Below are positions 1-6,338 of a stretch of 6,403 bases of DNA, piece after piece; position 1 is the first letter of the stretch, and each line of letters starts with the position of its first letter. The position numbers were made by a program, and so were the translations under genes. The notes beneath the pieces were generated by a model, which was not told the DNA's origin, made no database searches, and saw only the letters and a program-made list of their open reading frames with translations. This DNA comes from Lachnospiraceae bacterium (lineage in GTDB: Bacteria; Bacillota; Clostridia; Lachnospirales; Lachnospiraceae): positions 3,350 through 9,752 of the forward strand of contig WQST01000077.1 of assembly GCA_009787745.1 (NCBI GenBank), written 5' to 3'.

Positions 1-587
1 TAACGGCGGAGATTATGGTAACGAGCGAGTTTATCGGTTCGATTATGGAACTTTGTCAGGAGCGGCGCGGCAGGTATCTGGGAATGGAGTATGTCGAAGG
101 CACGAGAACTGTTTTGCGGTATGAACTGCCGCTTAATGAAATAATTTATGATTTTTTTGATGCTCTTAAATCACGGTCGCGGGGGTATGCTTCTTTTGAT
201 TATGAGTTAAAGGGGTATGAGCGTTCGGATATGGTGAAGCTTGATATTATGATTAACCGTGAAGAGGTTGACGCTTTGTCTTTCCTTGTTCACAGGGATA
301 CTGCGTATGAGCGCGGACGCCGGATGTGTGAGAAGCTAAAAGATGAAATCCCCAGGCATTTGTTCGAGATTCCGATTCAAGCGGCGATTGGAAGTAAGAT
401 TATCGCCAGAGAAACGGTCAGGGCGATGCGGAAGGATGTTTTGGCGAAGTGTTATGGCGGCGATATTACACGGAAGAAGAAGCTTTTAGAGAAGCAAAAA
501 GAGGGCAAGAAGCGGATGCGTCAGGTTGGCAGTGTTGAGATTCCGCAGAAGGCTTTTATGAGTGTACTTAAGTTGGATAACGATTAG
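1..587 (+). CDS. lepA: Elongation factor 4 (LepA), C-terminal part, 5' end outside window
   Basis: LepA/EF4 is a ribosome-associated translational GTPase that acts on the elongating or initiating ribosome. Only the last 194 residues are visible. The frame is open from base 3 to the TAG stop at 585-587, and the ATG at 15 is internal, because the conserved stretch runs through it from upstream. The first ~65 residues are the EF-G domain V-like fold, with SEFIGSIMELCQERRG and SRGYASFDYE. The rest is the LepA-specific C-terminal domain, with VDALSFLVHRD, IPIQAAIGSKIIARET, the basic KCYGGDITRKKKLLEKQKEG and the terminal GSVEIPQKAFMSVLKL. These are near-diagnostic for LepA over EF-G or TypA. The GTPase domain lies upstream of the window. 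The gene is followed one base later by hemW, a common arrangement in Bacillota. Confidence 0.97.
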   Translation, partial: TAEIMVTSEFIGSIMELCQERRGRYLGMEYVEGTRTVLRYELPLNEIIYDFFDALKSRSRGYASFDYELKGYERSDMVKLDIMINREEVDALSFLVHRDTAYERGRRMCEKLKDEIPRHLFEIPIQAAIGSKIIARETVRAMRKDVLAKCYGGDITRKKKLLEKQKEGKKRMRQVGSVEIPQKAFMSVLKLDND

Positions 588-588
588 T

Positions 589-1806
589 ATGAAACCGCTT
601 AGTATTTATGTGCATATTCCTTTTTGTCGGGCGAAGTGTAATTATTGTGATTTTTTGTCCTTTACTTTTGCTCCGGAAGCTGTACAGAGGGATTATGTAA
701 AGGCACTGCTTTTAGAAATTGAAATTGAAGCGGCGGCATATCGCGATTATGAAGTGCGGACGGTTTTTATTGGCGGCGGGACTCCTTCGCTTTTGTCTGT
801 TGAAGATATCAAAGCGATAATTTCTAAGCTCAGGAAATGTTATTGCTTTGCTGATGATATAGAACCTGAGATTACTATTGAGGTTAATCCCGGTACGGTA
901 ACGGATGATATTTTATGTTGTTACCGTGAACTTGGGATTAACCGATTGAGTTTTGGGGTGCAATCAGCTGATGATAATGAACTAAAGCTGTTGGGGCGGA
1001 TACATACCTTTGAAGAATTTTTAGGCGGGTATCATAGTGCCAGGAAGCATGGATTTAATAATATTAATGTTGATATAATCTTTTCTCTACCTTCTCAAAC
1101 TTTATCTTCTTGGACGAATACGATTGAACAAATAGTCAAATTAGAACCTGAACATATCTCCGCTTATAGCCTGATAATCGAACCCGATACGCCTTTTTAT
1201 GATTTATATAGTGTTGATGCTTGTAAAGGCAGTGAAATCATAGATGATGAGACTGACCGAGATATTTATCGGTTTACAAAAGGGTTTTTAAACGAATATA
1301 ATTACACTCGTTATGAAATATCGAATTATGCTAAAAACGGATATGAGTGTATGCATAATATAACATATTGGCGGCGCGGTGATTACGTTGGGTTTGGTTT
1401 AGGGGCGGCGTCAATGATTAATAATACACGGTGGTCGAATATTGGTGATTTGAAAAGTTATATCATGATTTACCTAAATGAAGGGGGATTTGAAAGCGCT
1501 TTCTTAGATAAAAACTATGACGAAAGCAAAATTGGTAAGCAAAATCAGGGGACTAAAATTAAATTACATGCGTTATCATTAAAAGAGCAAATTGAAGAGT
1601 ATTTGTTTCTCGGCCTGAGATTGACCGATGGAGTCAATTTGGTGCAGTTCAAAAGTACGTTTAATAATGACCTCTTTTATTTTTATAAGGATATACTGAA
1701 TGAACTTAAGGAAAATAAACTAATTAATATCGACAATACCGTAACCTTGACTGATTACGGTATTGATATAAGCAATTATGTGATGTCACGGTTTTTGTTT
1801 GAATGA
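589..1806 (+). CDS. hemW: HemW, radical-SAM heme chaperone (formerly HemN-like oxygen-independent coproporphyrinogen oxidase)
   Basis: HemW binds heme and is thought to insert it into apo-cytochromes; many copies are misannotated as HemN. The 405-residue product has the radical-SAM cluster motif C13-x3-C17-x2-C20 followed by D-F, which marks HemW; true HemN has a fourth Cys (CxxxCxxCxC). GGGTPSLL (62-69) is the SAM-binding glycine motif. H256-N-x-x-Y-W261 is the HNxxYW heme-binding signature of HemW. The C-terminal winged-helix-like HemN_C region ends LTDYGIDISNYVMSRFL. The start is ATG 589, since the conserved LSIYVHIPFC follows at once; a GTG at 562 would add nine unsupported residues. The ATG lies one base after the lepA stop and has no clear Shine-Dalgarno sequence, so translation is probably coupled. 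The protein is slightly longer than the usual ~375-385 residues because of a Lys/Asn-rich linker at about 303-327. The second half is notably AT-rich (18 G+C in 1501-1560, against 32 in 301-360 of lepA). Confidence 0.95.
   Translation: MKPLSIYVHIPFCRAKCNYCDFLSFTFAPEAVQRDYVKALLLEIEIEAAAYRDYEVRTVFIGGGTPSLLSVEDIKAIISKLRKCYCFADDIEPEITIEVNPGTVTDDILCCYRELGINRLSFGVQSADDNELKLLGRIHTFEEFLGGYHSARKHGFNNINVDIIFSLPSQTLSSWTNTIEQIVKLEPEHISAYSLIIEPDTPFYDLYSVDACKGSEIIDDETDRDIYRFTKGFLNEYNYTRYEISNYAKNGYECMHNITYWRRGDYVGFGLGAASMINNTRWSNIGDLKSYIMIYLNEGGFESAFLDKNYDESKIGKQNQGTKIKLHALSLKEQIEEYLFLGLRLTDGVNLVQFKSTFNNDLFYFYKDILNELKENKLINIDNTVTLTDYGIDISNYVMSRFLFE
1734..1765. repeat. Perfect 11-bp inverted repeat in the 3' end of hemW
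   Basis: The left arm CAATACCGTAA (1734-1744) and right arm TTACGGTATTG (1755-1765) are exact reverse complements around a 10-base loop. They lie inside the hemW coding sequence and encode part of the conserved end (VTLTDYGI). No U-run follows directly on either strand, so this is not a standard intrinsic terminator. On the - strand it lies 79 bases beyond the stop of the acetyltransferase-methyltransferase gene and is followed by AT-rich sequence, so it could act as a weak terminator or 3'-end-stabilising stem for that transcript. That role is inferred; only the repeat is seen. Confidence 0.6.
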
Positions 1807-1843
1807 ATCACTTTATCTCTTTAACTAAGCATTCCTCTTTCAT

Positions 1844-3118
1844 TTATATTCTTTGCAATATCCACGTCCCTTCACTCAGGGCGTTCTCCAAATCGTCAAC
1901 CTCACATTGTTGTGTTTTCAGATAACCCTCGAACAATGCTCTTTTTTCGGGATACTTTGCAATCAACTCATTGGCACGGGCTGTTATGACGCGCATTTCG
2001 CCCTCGAAGTCATGCCCCTCTTCATCCGGCAATTCCTCAATGAGACGAATTTTAAGTTCCTCGAACAAGCGAAACCAATCTGCACGATGCAAATATTCAT
2101 ATTCCCACGCCAAACTGTCAACGTTCTTGTCGTTATATAAATATGTGGCATCCATGATGATATACCCGCCAGGCTTGATGGTCTGATACAGTTTTTGCAG
2201 GGTTTCTTTCGGATTTCCAAGAACATCTCCCACTGCGCCGAATATGACACCATCGTATTCTTTTTCGGCGTTCACGATTTCATTCGCATCAGCGACAGCA
2301 AAACGGCATAAATCCGCAACTCCCCATTCTGCCGCCTTTTGCTTGGCATAGCCGATAAAATCAGGGAGCAGGTCGAATCCGTGGACGGTTACGCCCAGTT
2401 CTTTGGTGATGTTCACGGATACCGCGCCTTTGCCGCAAGCCAAATCAAGGAACTTGGTATCTTGCGAAAGCGATATATGCCGCTTGATGAGCGTAATTAT
2501 GTCGCGTGGGTTACTTCCAAGTTCCCATAAATCTTGGAGCAGATACGATAGAAACGGGATGAGTTCGGTGGTTTCGGCGGTGAGAGCTTTGGCTAATTTC
2601 GCATCGGTTCTGAGCAGCGAATACATTTTCATATCCACCGAAAGTCCGTTCTTGATAGCGTTCTGCCGTAGCATACCCTCAAATGAAAACCCCGCTTTTT
2701 CAAGCACACGGCAAGAAGCATCGTTATGAGCATACGGCTCGGCGAAAATGCGGACGATGTCGGTATTCGCAAAAACATAGGCGCACATCTGCTTAACGGC
2801 TTCGGTCATGATGCCTTTACCCCAATAAAGCTCATTGATATAATATCCCATTTCAGCGGTCAAGCGGTGGACGTTTTCTTTGCGGAAAACGCCGATACTG
2901 CCGATTACTTGACCGTCAAACAAAATTGCAAACGAATATTGTGAATCTTTCTCGGCGGCAAGCGTCGCGTTGATAAATTCCGCCGCGTCTTTTTCTGTGT
3001 ACGGAAACGGAATGCCGTCCCGCAGATTGTCCGGCACTTTCTTGTTATTGATAGCCGCCGCCAAGTTCGGCGCATTCTCGATTTTCCACGGGCGTAGATG
3101 TATGCTTAATTCCTTCAT
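1844..3118 (-). CDS. GNAT N-acetyltransferase fused to class I SAM-dependent methyltransferase, substrate unknown
   Basis: This is a two-domain protein of 424 residues from ATG 3118. The N-terminal domain (~3-170) is a RimJ/RimL-type GNAT acetyltransferase: it opens with LSIHLRPWKIEN, has the acetyl-CoA loop YWGKGIMTEA (W99-G-K-G102), and has the family end N132-x2-S135 with VLEKAGF (138-144). The C-terminal domain (~183-424) is a Rossmann-fold methyltransferase: motif I FLDLACGKG (223-231), the acidic residue after strand 2 in HGFDLLP (D249), D277 in AVADANEI, and the post-motif IKPGGYIIMDA (314-324). The joint is a short linker near residues 171-185, with no stop or frameshift. A TTG at 3169 would add 17 residues unlike GNAT proteins and overlap the rseP stop by 4 bases, so ATG 3118 is preferred. 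The gene follows rseP by 47 bases and is probably co-transcribed. Three sampled 60-base lines hold 27-31 G+C, against 23-25 in rseP and dxr. GNAT enzymes of this type modify protein N-termini, ribosomal proteins, antibiotics or small amines; I cannot choose between these. Confidence 0.88.
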   Translation of the reverse strand: MKELSIHLRPWKIENAPNLAAAINNKKVPDNLRDGIPFPYTEKDAAEFINATLAAEKDSQYSFAILFDGQVIGSIGVFRKENVHRLTAEMGYYINELYWGKGIMTEAVKQMCAYVFANTDIVRIFAEPYAHNDASCRVLEKAGFSFEGMLRQNAIKNGLSVDMKMYSLLRTDAKLAKALTAETTELIPFLSYLLQDLWELGSNPRDIITLIKRHISLSQDTKFLDLACGKGAVSVNITKELGVTVHGFDLLPDFIGYAKQKAAEWGVADLCRFAVADANEIVNAEKEYDGVIFGAVGDVLGNPKETLQKLYQTIKPGGYIIMDATYLYNDKNVDSLAWEYEYLHRADWFRLFEELKIRLIEELPDEEGHDFEGEMRVITARANELIAKYPEKRALFEGYLKTQQCEVDDLENALSEGTWILQRI

Positions 3119-3129
3119 TATTATATAAT

Positions 3130-3133
3130 CCTC
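3130..3133 (-). promoter_or_regulatory. Probable ribosome binding site for the acetyltransferase-methyltransferase gene
   Basis: GAGG on the - strand lies 11 bases upstream of the ATG at 3118, across a very AT-rich spacer. The spacing is slightly long but usable. No comparable site precedes the alternative TTG at 3169, so this site supports the shorter 424-residue product. Confidence 0.5.
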
Positions 3134-3165
3134 GTGTCCTGTATAGTTTAAATTCTCATTCCTTC

Positions 3166-4275
3166 TCAAGATAATCTTTTAGCGAAAATCTGCGCAATAT
3201 CATTATATAAGACAAAGACCATCAGCAGCATCAGGGCGATCATTCCTGCCAAGTGAACCATGCCTTCTTTTTCGGGGGGGATGGGTTTTCCTCTGATCAT
3301 TTCGAGAATGATGAAGATTAAACGTCCGCCGTCCAGCGCGGGGATTGGTAATAGGTTCATGATACCGAGATTTACGGACAGAATCATCGCGATGTTTAGC
3401 ATATTCAGAATGACAATTCCCATGCCGTGCGGCCGCGCCATCTCATATGTTTCGCCAACCATTGATGCCATTCCGACAGGCCCTGCGATATTATCAGCGC
3501 TAAGTTGCCCCTGAACAAGCATCTTCAAGCTCTTAAGGGTCGAAACCATACCGAATTTAACTTCATAATAGGCATTTTTAAATAAAGATAATGAGCCTGT
3601 TTTCGTGTTTTCACCGCCGGCATTTATTCCGATTACATAGCGCCCAAGTTCATCATTATAGCGGGGAATGATTGTGACTTGATTTTTTTCACCGTTCCGC
3701 TCAAAGGTAACGTCTAAAGGTTCACCGCGGCTAGTAAAGGATATAAAAAATATTTGGCGGTAAATATGGATTTTTTCATTATTAATTTTCGTAACGACGT
3801 CGCCGGGCATTAATCCCGCCGCCTCGGCTTGCCCGCCGGGGCTGACATAATCGATAACGGGAAGATCAATCCCAATATATCCGATGATAACCAAACCAAT
3901 CAAATAAGCAAGCAGGAAGTTAAAAATCGGACCCGCGAGGATGGTTGAAAAGCGCGCACCGACCGAAGCGCGTAAAAATGAACCTTCACTAATTTCCGTT
4001 ATTGCTTCCTGATTTTCATTGTCAGTTTCATTTCCTTCTTCATTTTTTTCGATGGAATTACCTGTTTCGCCTTCGAAAAGACATGCACCGCCGATTGGAA
4101 ATAGTTTTAGGGAGAATTTAGTTCCGCCTTTTTCGAAGGAAAAAAGGGTCGGTCCCATTCCGATAAAAAATTCCGTGACTGTAATGCCGTTTTTACGTCC
4201 GAGAAGGTAATGCCCCAGTTCGTGTGCTAAAACTATTAAGCCGAATATGATGATGAAAGAAATTACTGTTGCCAT
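3166..4275 (-). CDS. rseP: RseP/RasP-type site-2 intramembrane metalloprotease (M50)
   Basis: This is a zinc metalloprotease that cleaves transmembrane segments, typically of anti-sigma factors or spent signal peptides, in the cell membrane. The 369-residue product starts with a hydrophobic helix holding the HExxH zinc site H18-E-L-G-H22. The membrane-associated strand region GMGPTLFSF to IGGACLFEGE follows. A second hydrophobic helix begins at AGPIFNF (114-120). A single PDZ domain spans ~138-205 (DYVSPGGQAEAAGLMPGDVV), and the third zinc ligand is in NLLPIPALDGG (307-317). A final hydrophobic helix covers ~340-358. One PDZ domain and this length fit Gram-positive RseP/RasP rather than the two-PDZ E. 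coli form. Residues ~71-98 form an acidic Asn/Glu-rich loop, longer than I would expect. The start is ATG 4275, with AGGT (4281-4284) five bases upstream. It lies 14 bases after dxr. Its substrate is not encoded in the window. Confidence 0.95.
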   Translation of the reverse strand: MATVISFIIIFGLIVLAHELGHYLLGRKNGITVTEFFIGMGPTLFSFEKGGTKFSLKLFPIGGACLFEGETGNSIEKNEEGNETDNENQEAITEISEGSFLRASVGARFSTILAGPIFNFLLAYLIGLVIIGYIGIDLPVIDYVSPGGQAEAAGLMPGDVVTKINNEKIHIYRQIFFISFTSRGEPLDVTFERNGEKNQVTIIPRYNDELGRYVIGINAGGENTKTGSLSLFKNAYYEVKFGMVSTLKSLKMLVQGQLSADNIAGPVGMASMVGETYEMARPHGMGIVILNMLNIAMILSVNLGIMNLLPIPALDGGRLIFIILEMIRGKPIPPEKEGMVHLAGMIALMLLMVFVLYNDIAQIFAKRLS

Positions 4276-4289
4276 TTTTTACCTCGTTC

Positions 4290-5441
4290 TTAGTGGGTTA
4301 TGTTTTTTGTAATGTATTCATATGTTTCCATTTCTGTTTCTAAAATATGCTCGACTGTCGGTGCGCCGATTGGTTTGTGATTATTCATTGCCCCTTCGAT
4401 TAAATCATAAATTGCCAAAAAGCTAATCTTATCTTGCAGGAAAAGGCTGACTGCCTTTTCATTTGCGGCATTATAGACCGTCGGCATACTGCCTCCTTTG
4501 GCCAATGCTTCATAAGCAAGCGGTAAACCCTTAAAAGTCGCGGTGTCAGGCGGTTCGAAGGTAAGGGAAGAAAGTTCGCAGAAATCTACTCTCTTTTCAT
4601 TTAAAGGCATTCTGTGCGGATAAAAAAGGGCATATTGAATCGGCAGTTTCATATCCGGTGTTCCAAGCTGCGCGATAATACTTCCGTCGATATATTCAAC
4701 CATTGAATGAATAATGCTTTGCGGATGAATAACAACCGTTATTTTATCAGCGGAAAGCTCAAACAGCCATTTGGCTTCAATAACTTCTAAACCTTTATTT
4801 ACTAAAGTGGCGGAATCAATCGTAATCTTCCGCCCCATTGACCAATTCGGGTGGCGTAAAGCGTCTTCTTTCGTAATCTTGATAAGTTCATCGGTTAACT
4901 TACCGCGAAACGGGCCGCCCGATGCGGTAAGGAGGATTTTCGCGATACTTTCAGGATTTTCCGCGCCCTTTGATTGGAATATCGCGCTGTGTTCGCTGTC
5001 AACAGGTAATAATCTGACATTATGCGCTTTTACCAAAGGCATGATAATGTGTCCCGCGGTTACGAGCGTTTCTTTATTGGCTAAAGCGATATCTTTTCCT
5101 GCCTTTATGGCGGCGATCGTCGGTCTTATGCCGATCATTCCGACTAGTGCCGTGACTGCCATTTCGATCTCGGGTAATGTCGAAATTTCGATTAAGCCGT
5201 CCATGCCGCTTAATATTTTTACCGGCAAATCCGCTGTTTTGGTTTTGAGTATGCGGGCGGCTTCTTCATTCCGGACGGCGGCGTACTTCGGTTTAAATTC
5301 GCGAATCTGTTTTTCTAAGAGTTCGATATTATTTCCGGCGGAAATGGCGATAACGGATAAACTGTTCGGGTTATTTCTTACTATATCCAGTGTTTGGGTT
5401 CCGATCGAGCCTGTGGAACCCAGTATTGTAATTTTTTTCAT
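4290..5441 (-). CDS. dxr: 1-deoxy-D-xylulose 5-phosphate reductoisomerase (IspC/Dxr)
   Basis: Dxr converts 1-deoxy-D-xylulose 5-phosphate to 2-C-methyl-D-erythritol 4-phosphate with NADPH and a divalent metal. This is the committed step of the MEP isoprenoid pathway, in the cytoplasm. The 383-residue length is normal. The NADPH loop is ILGSTGSIGTQTLDIV (6-21), and ANKETLV (121-127) is conserved. Metal ligands are D148 and E150 in PVDSEHSA, plus E219 and E222 in NKGLEVIEA. TASGGPFR (172-179) and HPNWSMG (197-203), which contributes the active-site flexible loop and His, complete the site. By spacing these match E. coli D150, E152, H209, E231 and E234. The start at ATG 5441 gives the usual MKKITILGSTG. 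Its ribosome site is weak (GAAAG at 5449-5453). A 54-base gap separates it from cdsA, with no clear promoter or terminator. Next to uppS, it supplies precursors for undecaprenyl diphosphate. Confidence 0.98.
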   Translation of the reverse strand: MKKITILGSTGSIGTQTLDIVRNNPNSLSVIAISAGNNIELLEKQIREFKPKYAAVRNEEAARILKTKTADLPVKILSGMDGLIEISTLPEIEMAVTALVGMIGIRPTIAAIKAGKDIALANKETLVTAGHIIMPLVKAHNVRLLPVDSEHSAIFQSKGAENPESIAKILLTASGGPFRGKLTDELIKITKEDALRHPNWSMGRKITIDSATLVNKGLEVIEAKWLFELSADKITVVIHPQSIIHSMVEYIDGSIIAQLGTPDMKLPIQYALFYPHRMPLNEKRVDFCELSSLTFEPPDTATFKGLPLAYEALAKGGSMPTVYNAANEKAVSLFLQDKISFLAIYDLIEGAMNNHKPIGAPTVEHILETEMETYEYITKNITH

Positions 5442-5495
5442 GTGTTTACTTTCTTGAGCCGAGATTCTTCGCTTCGCTTAAGATGGCATTGATTG

Positions 5496-6335
5496 TTAGT
5501 AATAAATCAGCAATGACGCCAATACATACACTACAGGGGCGGTAAAAATCACACTGTCAAACCGATCCATAATGCCGCCGTGACCCGGGATTAATTTGCC
5601 GAAATCCTTTAAATCATAATTTCTTTTGATTGCTGACGCCGCTAAATCACCAATTTGCGAAATAATTGCACCTAGTGCGCAAATAACAGCAAAGATTAAG
5701 ACGATATTAACGTCCGCGAAAATTTCCCGCAACAAAAAATGACCATATAAAGCACCGACTATCGCGGCTCCCAAAATCCCGCCGATTGAACCTTCGATTG
5801 ATTTCTTCGGGCTTAATTTCGGCACTAATTTGTGCTTGCCGAACAGCATTCCTACGGCATAGGCACAGGAATCACAAATCCATGAACTGATAAAAATCAA
5901 AAAAACGATATGGACGCCATTTTCTAAGTTACGGGTCAAAAATATACACGACAGCATCACGGGGGCATATATAAAGTAAAAAAATGATTCCATGATTTGT
6001 CCGGCATGATATCTGGGGAATGTGAAAACATAGAAAATCATGAACGCAATTAAAATAGCGTTAACCGATAAAAAGAGCATGGCATTTTCACCGCTTAAAA
6101 ATATTACCGCATAATAAATTATAATGGCAATATAACCGATTGCTTCCAAACCGTTGATACGGTTATTGTGCATAAAATTGTGTACGGAAAGTTCATTGGC
6201 GCGTGATAATTCTTTGTAAGCGATTAACGATGTCAGCAAAAGAACTATTGCCAAAACCCACCCGCCATAGATAATTGTCGCCAATGTGACGATTATTAGT
6301 GTTATACTGCTTCCTAATCTGATCCAAAAGTTCAA
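5496..6335 (-). CDS. cdsA: Phosphatidate cytidylyltransferase (CDP-diacylglycerol synthase)
   Basis: CdsA makes CDP-diacylglycerol from phosphatidic acid and CTP, the branch point for phosphatidylglycerol, cardiolipin and related lipids, in the cytoplasmic membrane. The 279-residue product is strongly hydrophobic, with several membrane segments: about 10-40, 64-104 in two or three passes, 115-133, 141-160, 184-203, 210-232 and 262-278. It has the conserved CDSCAYAVGMLFGKHKL (154-170), then LSPKKSIEGSIGG (174-186). The full family signature runs from S234 to D260: IKRNYDLKDFGKLIPGHGG, then MDRFD. The start is a TTG at 6335. It is the only workable start: the frame is closed by the uppS TAA two codons upstream, the next Met (residue 55) would remove the first membrane segments, and AGAGGT sits five bases upstream. 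It lies 3 bases after uppS, so translation is probably coupled. Confidence 0.96.
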   Translation of the reverse strand: MNFWIRLGSSITLIIVTLATIIYGGWVLAIVLLLTSLIAYKELSRANELSVHNFMHNNRINGLEAIGYIAIIIYYAVIFLSGENAMLFLSVNAILIAFMIFYVFTFPRYHAGQIMESFFYFIYAPVMLSCIFLTRNLENGVHIVFLIFISSWICDSCAYAVGMLFGKHKLVPKLSPKKSIEGSIGGILGAAIVGALYGHFLLREIFADVNIVLIFAVICALGAIISQIGDLAASAIKRNYDLKDFGKLIPGHGGIMDRFDSVIFTAPVVYVLASLLIYY

Positions 6336-6338
6336 AGA

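Noticed and set aside
562..588. GTG start extending hemW upstream by nine residues
   Set aside because: The extra residues overlap lepA and are not seen in the family, while ATG 589 gives the normal HemW N-terminus.
1779..1800. Small hairpin plus T-run at the very end of hemW as an intrinsic terminator
   Set aside because: The stem is only about four base pairs with a tiny loop, the T-run is broken by a G, and the element ends before the stop codon. It is too weak to call.
589..1806. True HemN coproporphyrinogen III dehydrogenase
   Set aside because: The cluster motif is C-x3-C-x2-C followed by D-F, lacking the fourth Cys of HemN, and the HNxxYW heme motif is present, so HemW is the right name.
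1853..2944. Several open frames of 63-108 residues on the + strand, and one of 89 residues on the - strand, within the methyltransferase and acetyltransferase region
   Set aside because: All are shadows of the clear - strand two-domain gene and show no domain motifs.
3120..3125. TATAAT on the - strand as a -10 box for the acetyltransferase-methyltransferase gene
   Set aside because: It lies directly before the ATG, so transcription would begin inside the coding sequence, and no good -35 element sits at the right distance. It is part of a short AT palindrome.
4771..5457. 228-residue open frame on the + strand opposite dxr
   Set aside because: It lies wholly within dxr, which has a full set of family motifs on the other strand. 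The product resembles no family I recognise, and there is no gene-like context.
5468..5482. Short GCGAA-type tandem repeat in the cdsA-dxr gap
   Set aside because: Two copies of five bases are expected by chance, and there is no stem or operator symmetry.
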